DNA of 64,000 bases from assembly GCA_016214035.1 (NCBI GenBank), contig JACRPF010000006.1:124001-188000 (forward strand). Reading direction: 5' to 3'. Made by a program: the position numbers and the translations under genes. The stretch is from Spirochaetota bacterium (GTDB taxonomy: Bacteria > Spirochaetota > Brachyspiria > Brachyspirales > JACRPF01). The notes under the pieces are model-generated. The model saw only the letters and a program-made list of their open reading frames with translations, did no database searches and was not told the DNA's origin. Below, in pieces: positions 17,140-25,837 of this stretch. The number at the start of each line of letters is the position of its first letter. Position 1 is the first letter of the stretch.

Positions 17140-17784
17140 ATGGAAGCACCGGAACACATCGCATATCAGGAACTTCAGCTTAAGCGTCTCGAAGCACAGC
17201 TTATCAGGAATATGTTCGATGTCACTATCGTTCAAAACGCCAGTGAGGCGCTCCACCTGCTCAAGAATGCCGTGACACGCGAGATGAGCATCGGCTTCGG
17301 AGGCTCGCGGACACTGGAACAGATAGGCATTATCGATTATCTGGCGAACGGTGATTATCCCAAGCTCCTTAACCGAAACAAAAAAGGGCTGTCCCCCGAT
17401 GAAAAAGAGGACATACAGCGCGCCATGTTCAGCGCCGACGTGTTTCTCACCGGCACCAACGCGATAACCATGGACGGGCGGCTTTTGAATATCGACAAAA
17501 ACGGCAACCGTGTTGCGGCCATGATGTACGGTCCTAAAAAAGTATATGTCGCGGCTGGCGTGAACAAGATCTGCGCCTCGGAGGAAAATGCCGAGGGACG
17601 CGCGAAGCAGGCGGCGATGATGAACGCCATCCGGTTCAATGCGGGAACACCGTGTCTTGAAACGCTCACCTGCATGGACTGCCGTCATTCCAACCGTCTC
17701 TGCTATTACACCACCGTCATACACCGTTCATGGCCCGCGCGGCGTATCCATATTGTACTTATTAACGAAACGCTTGGATTCTAA
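17140..17784 (+). CDS. LUD-domain protein (LutC/YkgG-like)
   Basis: The 214-residue protein carries SIGFGGSRTLEQIG near 50 and DVFLTGTNAITMDGRLLNIDKNGNRVA near 105-130, which define the LUD (lactate utilisation) domain. The C-terminus has a Cys-bearing segment (CMDCRHSNRLCYY) not usual in LutC. No lutA or lutB partner is present, so lactate oxidation cannot be claimed; stand-alone LUD proteins are common and uncharacterised. ATG at 17140 is preferred to the GTG at 17137, which overlaps the preceding stop. The stop lies one base before the kdsB ATG. Confidence 0.85.
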   Translation: MEAPEHIAYQELQLKRLEAQLIRNMFDVTIVQNASEALHLLKNAVTREMSIGFGGSRTLEQIGIIDYLANGDYPKLLNRNKKGLSPDEKEDIQRAMFSADVFLTGTNAITMDGRLLNIDKNGNRVAAMMYGPKKVYVAAGVNKICASEENAEGRAKQAAMMNAIRFNAGTPCLETLTCMDCRHSNRLCYYTTVIHRSWPARRIHIVLINETLGF

Positions 17785-17785
17785 A

Positions 17786-18520
17786 ATGAAATTCATCGCT
17801 CTCATTCCGGCACGCTTTCGATCGACACGTCTCCCCGGCAAAGTGCTCAAGGACATCAACGGAAAACCGCTCATCTACCATGTATATATGAACACACGCC
17901 GCACGTCGGGAATCGACGACTGCATCGTCTGCTGCGATGAAGACCCGGTTGCCGACGCATGCCGGCGCAACGATATCAATTACATCATGACCGGAACGCA
18001 TCACACCTCGGGAACATCGCGTATTGCCGAGGCCGCAGCACGCATTGAGGCGGATGTCATCATCAACGTGCAGGGCGACGAGCCGATGATCTCAAGCAAA
18101 ATACTCACGCCGCTTATGGAAACGTTCAACGACCCCGCGGTTGATATCGCCACTGTCGTTAAGCGAACTGACGACGAGAATGAGATACAGAACGAAAATG
18201 TCGTGAAAGCGGTCATCGATGCGAAAGGGTTCGCGATGTATTTCTCACGGGCGACAATACCGCACCGGCGCAAGGACGTTACGCGCGAGGCGGTCTACCG
18301 CAAACACATCGGCGTGTACGCCTACCGGAAAAACGTCCTTCTCGACATCGTCAAACTCCCGCCGTGCGATTATGAATCCATCGAAATGCTTGAACAGCTC
18401 CGCTGGCTTCACGCCGGCTACCGCATACGGACGATTGAGACCGCGGAAACGCTTTACGGTGTTGACACGCCGGAAGATCTTGCCCTGGTAACGGACATAC
18501 TCAAGAACCGTCACTCATGA
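17786..18520 (+). CDS. kdsB: 3-deoxy-manno-octulosonate cytidylyltransferase
   Basis: KdsB activates Kdo with CTP for lipid A-Kdo synthesis, so the cell should make LPS. From ATG at 17786 the protein is 244 residues and starts MKFIALIPARFRSTRLPGK, the nucleotide-binding signature. HTSGTSRIAEAA and NVQGDEPMI are the further motifs, and YRKHIGVYAYRK with LEQLRWLHAGY ends the family pattern. A longer in-frame reading to 17639 runs through the LUD gene and is rejected. It overlaps truB by four bases. Confidence 0.95.
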   Translation: MKFIALIPARFRSTRLPGKVLKDINGKPLIYHVYMNTRRTSGIDDCIVCCDEDPVADACRRNDINYIMTGTHHTSGTSRIAEAAARIEADVIINVQGDEPMISSKILTPLMETFNDPAVDIATVVKRTDDENEIQNENVVKAVIDAKGFAMYFSRATIPHRRKDVTREAVYRKHIGVYAYRKNVLLDIVKLPPCDYESIEMLEQLRWLHAGYRIRTIETAETLYGVDTPEDLALVTDILKNRHS

Positions 18521-19377
18521 ACGGTTTTCTAGTACTCAATAAACCATCAGGTCCGAGTTCGTTCTCCGCGGTATATCGCGCACGCGCTTCACTCGGCGTG
18601 ACCAAAATCGGCCATGCGGGTACGCTTGATCCGTTCGCCGAAGGACTGCTCCTTATCGCGCTGGGTTCATACACAAGGCTCATACCCATGTTTGACGGCA
18701 TGCCGAAGGAATATGTAGCCGTTGGCATACTCGGTGAAACACGCGACACCGACGAGATCACCGGCGAGGTGACCGCGACAGTCGCAATACCGGACATCGA
18801 TGAGTCCCGTCTGCGTGACCTCATCCGCACATCGTTCAGCGGCACTATCACCCAGACGCCGCCGCAGTATTCGGCCCGCAAGGTCGGCGGCGTACGCGCC
18901 TACAAGATTGCCCGCGAAGGCGGAACGGCCGACATCAAACCGCACACGGTGACGATATACGAACATGAACTGCTGAGATTTGAACCGCCGGCATTCACCA
19001 TACGGGTGCTGTCGAGCAGGGGCACCTATATACGCACCATTGTCAGGGACATCGGCACGGCACTCGGCTGCGGCGCATACACGGCGAGGCTCACACGTAC
19101 CCGTATCGGCACTATCGATCTTTCACACGCGGTATCGCCTGATGCGGTTACACCCGACGCAGTCATCCCGTTCTCGGCGCTCTTCCCCGACATCCCGCTC
19201 ACGCCGGTGACCGATGCAGTTCTGCGAAAACAGTTGATGAACGGCAACAGGAATCTTATCAGTGTCGTACCGGAAGGCACAACATATTACAGCGAACCGG
19301 ATGGCGATCTTATTGCGGTCACGGAGAAGAGCGCCGATAAAATACGTTTTGTTTTTGTGAGCTCCGGGGAACGGTAA
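18517..19377 (+). CDS. truB: tRNA pseudouridine-55 synthase
   Basis: TruB isomerises U55 in the T-loop of tRNAs. The 286-residue protein has MNGFLVLNKPSGPSS, then KIGHAGTLDPFAEGLL with catalytic Asp38. YVAVGILGETRDTDEITGE, PPQYSARKVGGVRAYKIAREG and SSRGTYIRTIVRDIG complete the family pattern. The ATG overlaps the kdsB stop. It ends the aroQ operon, and its stop abuts that of the receiver-domain gene on the other strand with no bases between and no visible terminator. Confidence 0.96.
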   Translation: MNGFLVLNKPSGPSSFSAVYRARASLGVTKIGHAGTLDPFAEGLLLIALGSYTRLIPMFDGMPKEYVAVGILGETRDTDEITGEVTATVAIPDIDESRLRDLIRTSFSGTITQTPPQYSARKVGGVRAYKIAREGGTADIKPHTVTIYEHELLRFEPPAFTIRVLSSRGTYIRTIVRDIGTALGCGAYTARLTRTRIGTIDLSHAVSPDAVTPDAVIPFSALFPDIPLTPVTDAVLRKQLMNGNRNLISVVPEGTTYYSEPDGDLIAVTEKSADKIRFVFVSSGER

Positions 19378-19779
19378 CTACTTCACGCAGGCCGCTAATT
19401 TTGCAAGCAGCACATCCGTTGCCACCGGTTTGGTGAAAAACGCGCTTATCTCCGGAAGAAAATTGGAGCCTTCATCGAGCGAGAACCGTGAATGCGTTAC
19501 GCGGTCGATGCCGGTAAGAATGATGACGGGCGTGTTCTTCACACTCGTATATTTCGAATCGGGACGTTCATTGCGAATCTGGTTCACGAGTTCAAGACCC
19601 GCTGTGTCCGTCTCCATGATGATGTCGAGTATTATCGCGTCCGGTTTTTCAGCGAGTATCAGCTTGCGCGCCTCTGCCGCGGAATGCGCTTCCCTGGCCT
19701 CATAACCGTTGGCGCCGAGCATGGTGGCAAGCGCCTTGCTGAATATAGTGTCATCGTCGACAACGAGTATTTTTTTCAT
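19378..19779 (-). CDS. Stand-alone receiver-domain response regulator
   Basis: The 133-residue CheY-like protein has acidic pocket residues in LVVDDD (8-10) and phospho-acceptor Asp52 (IILDIIM). The signalling Thr is in IILTG and the conserved Lys in FFTKPV. It has no output domain. It starts 17 bases after the hydrogenase small-subunit gene in the same direction and so looks like the distal gene of the hydrogenase operon. No histidine kinase is in the window. Its role may be protein-protein control of the complex, or it may simply be cotranscribed. Confidence 0.9.
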   Translation of the reverse strand: MKKILVVDDDTIFSKALATMLGANGYEAREAHSAAEARKLILAEKPDAIILDIIMETDTAGLELVNQIRNERPDSKYTSVKNTPVIILTGIDRVTHSRFSLDEGSNFLPEISAFFTKPVATDVLLAKLAACVK

Positions 19780-19796
19780 CGCGTATCCCTTATTCC

Positions 19797-20324
19797 TCAG
19801 TCAAGAAGTTTATAGATGACGTTGCGCTCTTCCCACTCGCGGTTGCGCTTGTACATATCGATGGGGAATTCAACCTGTTTGAGCTCCACCGGAGACGCCT
19901 TCTGCGGCACAAGCCCGAGCGCCATGGCCACACCGTAGAGTATCGCCTCGGGCCGCGGGGGACATCCGGGGATGATGTAGTTCACCGGTACCGCCTTGTC
20001 GGCGCCGCCGGTGACGTGATAGGTGTCGAACCAGCAGCCGCCGCCGGCCGCACAGGAGCCGATGCCGAACACGAGCTTAGGATTCGGTATGGCGTCATAC
20101 GCCTTTTTCACGAGCGGCAGCGTGGGACGTGTCACAGCGCCGGATATGAGCATCACGTCCGCATGACGGGGAGACGCGACGAGTTTCATGCCGAAACGCT
20201 CCACGTCGTAGTACGGCGTGAGCACGTTGAGTATCTCGATGTCGCAGCCGTTGCAGGCGCCGGAATTGCAGTGGTATATCCAGAGCGATTTCGCGAACGC
20301 TTTTTTGCAGAGTTTCGAAAGCAT
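19797..20324 (-). CDS. hycG: Group 4 [NiFe]-hydrogenase small subunit (HycG/EchC/NuoB family)
   Basis: The 175-residue protein binds the [4Fe-4S] cluster next to the NiFe site. Ligand motifs are SGACNGCDIE (Cys24, Cys27), GIGSCAAGGGCW and PGCPPRPE, in NuoB order. It lacks the long N-terminus of periplasmic hydrogenase small subunits, as expected for the cytoplasm-facing group 4 complexes. It starts one base after the ferredoxin-like subunit stop. It is the counterpart of HycG in formate hydrogenlyase. Confidence 0.9.
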   Translation of the reverse strand: MLSKLCKKAFAKSLWIYHCNSGACNGCDIEILNVLTPYYDVERFGMKLVASPRHADVMLISGAVTRPTLPLVKKAYDAIPNPKLVFGIGSCAAGGGCWFDTYHVTGGADKAVPVNYIIPGCPPRPEAILYGVAMALGLVPQKASPVELKQVEFPIDMYKRNREWEERNVIYKLLD

Positions 20325-20325
20325 C

Positions 20326-20874
20326 TTACTTTTCTCCCTTCGTCACCGGACGGCGGTACGCCTCGGTCTTCGCAAGCATCTCGGTAGAAAACTGCTCCGT
20401 GGACACGGGGATCATCGCACGGAACTGTATGCTGTCGTAGCGGTAGCCGAGACGTTTCATCTTGTCGATCATGTTCGTCGTCTCCATGTTGTAGCAGCGT
20501 CCGCAGCGCTGACAGGTGAACATGAATAGTTCGAGCGTAACGGAAATATCATTCTTGTCGCCGGTGGCAAGCTCGAACTGCTCGCTCATCGATATCGCCT
20601 TTTCCGGACAGACATCGGCGCAGCGGCCGCAGTAGGTGCAGCGCGAACCGTCGTACACCATGACGCGGATATCCTGACAGAGGTCGCGCACCATGATGGT
20701 ACGCGCGGGACAATGATTCGCGCAGCCGGCGCAGCCGACGCACTTGTGGTGGTCCCATGACGGCTGTCCGCGGAAACCGCTCTGCACCGCGCGGGGCACA
20801 AACGGATAGCGGAGCGTAACCACGCCGGCTTTGAGCACCAGCATCACCTGTCGTATTTTACTGATCAGCCACAT
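20326..20874 (-). CDS. Ferredoxin-like subunit with two [4Fe-4S] motifs (HycF/EchF/NuoI family)
   Basis: The 182-residue protein holds CVGCAGCANHCP near 45-56 and CTYCGRCADVCPEKAI near 79-94, two CxxCxxCxxxCP sets. A further CQRCGRC near 120 could hold an extra iron centre. The N-terminus (WLISKIRQVMLVLKAGVVTLRYPF) resembles the amphipathic anchor of NuoI. It would pass electrons between the electron-input module and the hydrogenase small subunit. Confidence 0.9.
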   Translation of the reverse strand: MWLISKIRQVMLVLKAGVVTLRYPFVPRAVQSGFRGQPSWDHHKCVGCAGCANHCPARTIMVRDLCQDIRVMVYDGSRCTYCGRCADVCPEKAISMSEQFELATGDKNDISVTLELFMFTCQRCGRCYNMETTNMIDKMKRLGYRYDSIQFRAMIPVSTEQFSTEMLAKTEAYRRPVTKGEK

Positions 20875-20883
20875 GATTCTCTC

Positions 20884-21783
20884 CTACAATCCATAGACGG
20901 ACAGACCGATCGCGGCGAGTGATATCGCGATGAGTACCGCATAATATTTCTGTGCCTGGTCTATACGGAGCCGCGGGTTCGTTGACCCGATCAGCGCGAT
21001 GACTACATACACTAAAGCGATGCACACAAGCTGGATAAGCATATTAAGCGCATATACCGGCGTATGTCCGAGCGGAATGAACACAACCACGAACAGCGAC
21101 GCATAGAACATCTGCTTGAGCATAAGATAGTATTTGAAGAGCGCGTAATTGGGACCGCTGTATTCGATGAACGTCCCCTCAAGTATTTCAACTTCAGCCT
21201 CGGCGATATCGAACGGCTGACGTCCGACGAAAGCCTGAAGCGCGAGGAGATACGCGACAAGCATCATAACCGCGGAGATGCTGAACCCATTGCCGAAGAC
21301 TCCCGCAACCGCAGAACCTACCATGAGGCTTTTCACTTTCACGGCGCCGAGTATGAACGACATGGCGAGTACGGGTTCCACCATTATCATGGTTATCATC
21401 TCACGGCTTGAACCGATGCCCGCATAGGTATTGCGGCTTGCAAGCGCACCGAGAAGCACCGCCACACCGCCGAGCGTGAGCAGATACACCATCGTAATGA
21501 TATCCGCATGACCCGCGAGGATATTGACGCGTGAGCCCAGCGGCAGAAACGCGATGACACTCAGAATGGACGCGAACGCGAGCATGGGCGCTATGGTGAA
21601 CGCGAGGCCGCCGCTTTTCATGTTGTCCTTGCCGAGCAGCTTCAACAGATCGCGGTACGGCTGAATTACCGGAGGCCCCTGACGGGACTGCACCCGGGCT
21701 ATGATCTTTCTGATAAGTCCCTCGAAGAGGGGTGCAAGCGCGAGAAACAGAAGTACGTTGATGATGCTGAATACGATATCCAT
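20884..21783 (-). CDS. hycD: Membrane anchor subunit of group 4 hydrogenase (HycD/EchB/NuoH family)
   Basis: The 299-residue protein has about eight predicted membrane helices. RVQSRQGPPVIQPYRDLLKLLGK near 32-54 and PFDIAEAEVEILEGTFIEYSG near 195-215 are the NuoH/HycD loop signatures that contact the hydrogenase core. It couples redox chemistry to ion movement together with the antiporter-like subunit. It starts four bases after the large-subunit stop. Confidence 0.92.
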   Translation of the reverse strand: MDIVFSIINVLLFLALAPLFEGLIRKIIARVQSRQGPPVIQPYRDLLKLLGKDNMKSGGLAFTIAPMLAFASILSVIAFLPLGSRVNILAGHADIITMVYLLTLGGVAVLLGALASRNTYAGIGSSREMITMIMVEPVLAMSFILGAVKVKSLMVGSAVAGVFGNGFSISAVMMLVAYLLALQAFVGRQPFDIAEAEVEILEGTFIEYSGPNYALFKYYLMLKQMFYASLFVVVFIPLGHTPVYALNMLIQLVCIALVYVVIALIGSTNPRLRIDQAQKYYAVLIAISLAAIGLSVYGL

Positions 21784-21787
21784 CGTG

Positions 21788-23476
21788 TTATTTCCTCGCC
21801 GTGGCGGTCAGCGCAAGCGCTTCAAGTTCGGCACCGGTCATACGCACCACATCACCTGAACGCACATCGATACGTGCGAGACGGTCCGTACATGAGAAAC
21901 ACGGGTCGATGCTGCCGATGATGATGGGAAGATCGGCGAACTGTTCGTCCATGAGCATGAGCGGCACGCCCTGGAGATTCGGGTACGTGGGGGCGCGCAC
22001 ACGCCAGCGCTCGGGCCGGTTATTCTCGCCGGTGATGAGATAATGCACCGATTCGCCGCGCGGGGCTTCAACCGCCATGACCGCGTGGTTACCGGGTTTC
22101 AGTTCTTCGGCATATTCGGTCATGAGCGCGCCGTCGGGCATGTCGGCCAGCGACTGGCGTATTATCTTGATAGCCTCGAACGTTTCGAGTATGCGCACCA
22201 CAAGCGTTCCCCACACGTCGCAGCTGTCGACAACGGGTACATCGAATTTCACCGCATCGTACGCCGCATACGGGACGTCACGACGGACATCGATATCCAC
22301 ACCGCGGGCGCGCGCCACCGGTCCCACAAGACCGTATTTGATCGCCTGTTCTTTGGTGATGGTGCCCACACCTTTCGTGCGCCGGTGTATCAGCGAATCG
22401 TTGGCAACCGCTTTATGTATGGTGACAAGCTCGGTCTCTATCTTCTTGATGACGGTAAGCAGTTCTTCCCTGAGATCCGGGGTTACATCGCGCCTGACAC
22501 CGCCCACGACAATCATCCCGTAGGTTTTGCGGTTACCGGTGAGTTTTTCACCGAACCACATGAGCGCCTCACGAACGCGCCACGCCTGCATGAACACGGT
22601 GTCGAAACCGATGAGATGACCGGCGATGCCGAGCCAGAGCAGATGCGAATGCACCCGTTCTATCTCAAGCATGATGGTGCGTATATATTCCGCGCGCCGC
22701 GATATCCTGAGCCCTGAGGCGAGTTCCACCGCCTGCGAATACGCGGCCGCGTGCACCGATCCGCAGATGCCGCAGATGCGTTCGGCGATAAACGGTATTT
22801 CGTTGTATGAAACCTGTGTCTGACAAAGCTTTTCAATGCCGCGATGCACCATGAATCCGCGGTACTCGCAGCCCTTGATGGTCTCGCCGTCTACATACAC
22901 GGCGAAGTGTTCGGGTTCGTGAAGTGTTGGATGGAACGGCCCCACCGGAACCACCGTAGTGCCCGCGGGCGCCTCATCGAGCTGAAAAGCGACCTTGTCT
23001 GCCGGCGGCGGCATGAGATTCCACGGAACTTCTTTCCGCATGGGATATATGCCTTCGGGCCAGTCATCCGATAAAATAAGACGTTTGGGATTCGGATGTC
23101 CTGTGAATGTCATCCCGAGCAGGTCGAAGCATTCACGCTCAGACCAGTCGGCACCGGGGATGTCGGGGGTTATCGATTCGAACGAAGGATCGTGCTCCGG
23201 GGCGCTCGTGCGCAATGCGACAAAAACGCCGGGCTTGTCGAAACAGAACGAATGGATGAGCGACAGCGTTTTGTTCTCGGCGAGCGTGTCATAGCCGATA
23301 CCCACCTGATAGCGCGCGCCGAGCTCGATGAGCGTGCGGGCGGCCTGGCGAAGCACGGTCCGGTTCACGTCAACATAGATGCGGCGCGTATCGCGCGTGA
23401 CACCGACGACGCCGCCGGGTATCGCCGCTTTGAGTTTTTCTTCTATTGATTCAATCGATTCGATGGTCATTATCAT
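21788..23476 (-). CDS. hycE: Group 4 [NiFe]-hydrogenase large subunit with fused NuoC-like domain (HycE)
   Basis: The 562-residue protein joins a NuoC-like domain (about 1-160, with DWSERECFDLLGMTFTGHP) to a NuoD-like catalytic domain. The NiFe ligands are intact: ERICGICGSVH (Cys235, Cys238) and DPCFSCTDR (Cys526, Cys529). A 30-residue tail follows CTDR, starting LARIDVR; in E. coli HycE the tail after the matching Arg is cut off by HycI. A HycI-like protease is encoded in the same operon. A real hydrogenase rather than complex I is therefore indicated. Confidence 0.95.
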   Translation of the reverse strand: MIMTIESIESIEEKLKAAIPGGVVGVTRDTRRIYVDVNRTVLRQAARTLIELGARYQVGIGYDTLAENKTLSLIHSFCFDKPGVFVALRTSAPEHDPSFESITPDIPGADWSERECFDLLGMTFTGHPNPKRLILSDDWPEGIYPMRKEVPWNLMPPPADKVAFQLDEAPAGTTVVPVGPFHPTLHEPEHFAVYVDGETIKGCEYRGFMVHRGIEKLCQTQVSYNEIPFIAERICGICGSVHAAAYSQAVELASGLRISRRAEYIRTIMLEIERVHSHLLWLGIAGHLIGFDTVFMQAWRVREALMWFGEKLTGNRKTYGMIVVGGVRRDVTPDLREELLTVIKKIETELVTIHKAVANDSLIHRRTKGVGTITKEQAIKYGLVGPVARARGVDIDVRRDVPYAAYDAVKFDVPVVDSCDVWGTLVVRILETFEAIKIIRQSLADMPDGALMTEYAEELKPGNHAVMAVEAPRGESVHYLITGENNRPERWRVRAPTYPNLQGVPLMLMDEQFADLPIIIGSIDPCFSCTDRLARIDVRSGDVVRMTGAELEALALTATARK

Positions 23477-23486
23477 AGTCCTCGGT

Positions 23487-25346
23487 TCATTGCTTCACGT
23501 TGCCGCCGGTCCACCAGAGCAGCTTCTTCAGTGCGGAGAACATATGCGTGCTCGTATACCGGTTCGAATTTTTATGGTCCTGATAACCGCACAGCCACGG
23601 TTCGGTTTTCTGTTCCTTCGCGCCGCCCGAACGCTTCAGCAGTGCCGCGAGAATGAACGCACCCGCGATGACCGCAAGTATCATGAGCGGCAGCGCCGTT
23701 GCGACGATGTTCGCTCCGATGCCGGGAATCATCAGCGAAACACCGGTTTTCCTGTTCACGATCTGTTCACCGAACGCGGACGCCGCGAACAGCGATTCGA
23801 GCGACGAAGATTCCGATGCGCGGAACACCGCGGCGATAAGTTTATAAAATGCTATAGGGAAAAGGCCCTGCACGATGCAGACCAGCGCCAGCAGCAGTTT
23901 CGGCAGGAGCATCGAGAACGGGACTTCCTTCACCGGATGGGGCACGTTCCACTGAACACCGGATGCGGCGAACGTCATGCCGAAGAGTTTCACATAACAG
24001 GCAAGCGTAAGCGCGCTCGTGAACAGCGCCACGATACCGAAGAGCGCGAGCCACGGCACCGTGCTTCCCGCGAGAAGCGATGACGCGACGATGGTCCATT
24101 TGCTCGCAAATCCCGAAAGCGGCGGCACTCCCGATATCGCGAGCGATGCGACCGCGGCAAGCGTTGCGGTAACCGGCATGAGCGCCATAAGCCCGCCAAG
24201 CTTGTTAAGGTCTTTCGTACCGGTGGCATAGAGCACGCTGCCGCTTGAAAGAAACAGAAGCCCCTTGAACACCGCGTGATTGATGACATGATAGAGCGCG
24301 CCGATGATGGATATAAGCGCAAGCGCTTTGACGAACGGCGAACTGCTGTACATCATAAAGAGTGCGCTGCCTACGGCGAGAATGATATATCCCACCTGCC
24401 CGATGGAGCTGTACGCGAGCAGACGCTTCGAATCGTTCTGCTTCATCGCCTGCGCGGTACCCACGAACAGCGTTACCGCTCCGGCTGAAGCGATGATAAC
24501 ACCCCATATGGTGCCGTTGAAACCCTCTGGTGTCATCCAGAAAAACGTCCGCAGAATACCGTAGACGCCGGTCTTGATCATGACACCCGAAAGCATGGCG
24601 CTCACCGGTGACGGAGCGATGGAGTGCGCGTCGGGCAGCCACAGCTGACCGAACGGGAATACCCCGGCCTTGAAGCTGAAACCCACCAGGATGAACCCGA
24701 ACACGGCGAAGAGCGCCGCGGGTTTCATCGCCGCCATCTTCATCGTGATGTCATGGAGCGTATCACCGATGGCGATGCCGTTGACGAAGAGCGTCCCGGT
24801 GATGATGAGCACCCACGCAAGTTCCATGAGTATGAGATATTTGTTCGCGTTACGGACATTGCCGGGAACGCGATGCTCGAACCGGATGAGCGCATAGGAA
24901 GCCACCGTCATGAGCTGCCAGGAGATACTGAACCCCATCGACAGATCGTCAACGGTGAGTATACCCATCATGCCGAGCACGAAGAGCGGGAAGGCAATAT
25001 AGTACCCGGCAAGTTTGTAGTCCTTGAAATGATCCATGTAGCGTATCGAATAGAGCGCGCTCATCACCGACATACCGGCGACCAGCGCAAGAAAAAGCGC
25101 CGAAAGCCCGTCGATGAGGAAGACGTATCTGACACCGAAGAGATGATATTCGTATGGCGCTATCGGCCCGGTAAATACCGCCTGGTAGCAGAGCGTGAGC
25201 ACCACCGCTGCCGCGGCAGTCGTCAAAATCAGATTAATAATCCCCGCGGTCTTACGTGCACGGGATATGAGCGGCGATAGCACCGCGGATGCGATAAGCA
25301 GACAGACCGCCGTGACCGGATGTATGAGCTGAACAAGAACATTCAT
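23487..25346 (-). CDS. Antiporter-like ion-translocating subunit (HyfB/HycC/NuoL family)
   Basis: The 619-residue protein has about 14-16 predicted membrane helices. FGQLWLPDAHSIAPSPVSAMLSGVMIK and LLAYSSIGQVGYI are family hallmarks, with conserved Lys/His/Glu residues for proton relay. Only one such subunit is present, as in E. coli hydrogenase 3 (HycC), not the several of hydrogenase 4. It overlaps the protease gene by four bases. It should move protons or Na+ during H2 evolution or uptake. Confidence 0.9.
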   Translation of the reverse strand: MNVLVQLIHPVTAVCLLIASAVLSPLISRARKTAGIINLILTTAAAAVVLTLCYQAVFTGPIAPYEYHLFGVRYVFLIDGLSALFLALVAGMSVMSALYSIRYMDHFKDYKLAGYYIAFPLFVLGMMGILTVDDLSMGFSISWQLMTVASYALIRFEHRVPGNVRNANKYLILMELAWVLIITGTLFVNGIAIGDTLHDITMKMAAMKPAALFAVFGFILVGFSFKAGVFPFGQLWLPDAHSIAPSPVSAMLSGVMIKTGVYGILRTFFWMTPEGFNGTIWGVIIASAGAVTLFVGTAQAMKQNDSKRLLAYSSIGQVGYIILAVGSALFMMYSSSPFVKALALISIIGALYHVINHAVFKGLLFLSSGSVLYATGTKDLNKLGGLMALMPVTATLAAVASLAISGVPPLSGFASKWTIVASSLLAGSTVPWLALFGIVALFTSALTLACYVKLFGMTFAASGVQWNVPHPVKEVPFSMLLPKLLLALVCIVQGLFPIAFYKLIAAVFRASESSSLESLFAASAFGEQIVNRKTGVSLMIPGIGANIVATALPLMILAVIAGAFILAALLKRSGGAKEQKTEPWLCGYQDHKNSNRYTSTHMFSALKKLLWWTGGNVKQ

Positions 25347-25837
25347 TGCACAATCTCCTCAACTGACGCGGTGCTCGGTGCATGCCGCATAAACAATGCC
25401 ACCGCGGCATCGGCACTCTGCCGTACCTCGGGCGATATCCCCGCGCCGAAACCGGTATCCTTCGCTTCGATGCCGAAGAGCCACACCTTTTTTCCGGACT
25501 TCTCGAATATCGATGACGATAGTGACAGCGCGGCTTTATGCGTTGTTGCGCCGGCATGCTCGATGAACGACGCCATCGGACCGAAGACAACGGATCCAGG
25601 TACGCCGCCGGTGGTTACCGCATCGACGATGATCACATTCGGTTCTGTCCGTTCGGCGATACGAAACACATAATTCTCAAGTACATCCTCAACGTTCAGC
25701 ACCGCAAGCCCCGGCGCCTTGTTGACGAGCGTATCGGCGATGTACGGCCCCGCGGCGTCGTCGTGCCGCAGATAATTACCCACGCCCACGACGCATGCGC
25801 CTTCGGCAAGACACTTCGCTACCCCGAGAGCAGGCAT
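25343..25837 (-). CDS. hycI: Hydrogenase maturation protease (HycI/HyaD family)
   Basis: From ATG at 25837 the protein is 164 residues. A longer in-frame reading to 25945 runs into the upstream gene and lacks family similarity. VVGVGNYLRHDDAAGPYIADTL has the nickel-binding acidic residue, and IVDAVTTGGVPGSVV the second. LFGIEAKDTGFGAGISPEVRQSADAAV ends with the usual GxxLSPxV-like segment. It would remove the tail of the large subunit after Ni insertion. The ATG overlaps the preceding TAA by one base. Confidence 0.9.
   Translation of the reverse strand: MPALGVAKCLAEGACVVGVGNYLRHDDAAGPYIADTLVNKAPGLAVLNVEDVLENYVFRIAERTEPNVIIVDAVTTGGVPGSVVFGPMASFIEHAGATTHKAALSLSSSIFEKSGKKVWLFGIEAKDTGFGAGISPEVRQSADAAVALFMRHAPSTASVEEIVQ

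Noticed and set aside
17639..17785. Longer kdsB reading with an N-terminal extension
   Set aside because: It lies inside the LUD gene and the KdsB signature starts at Met 17786, so the extension is spurious.
20326..21783. Complex I (Nuo) instead of hydrogenase
   Set aside because: The large subunit keeps all four NiFe Cys ligands and a HycI-like protease is present, which complex I lacks.
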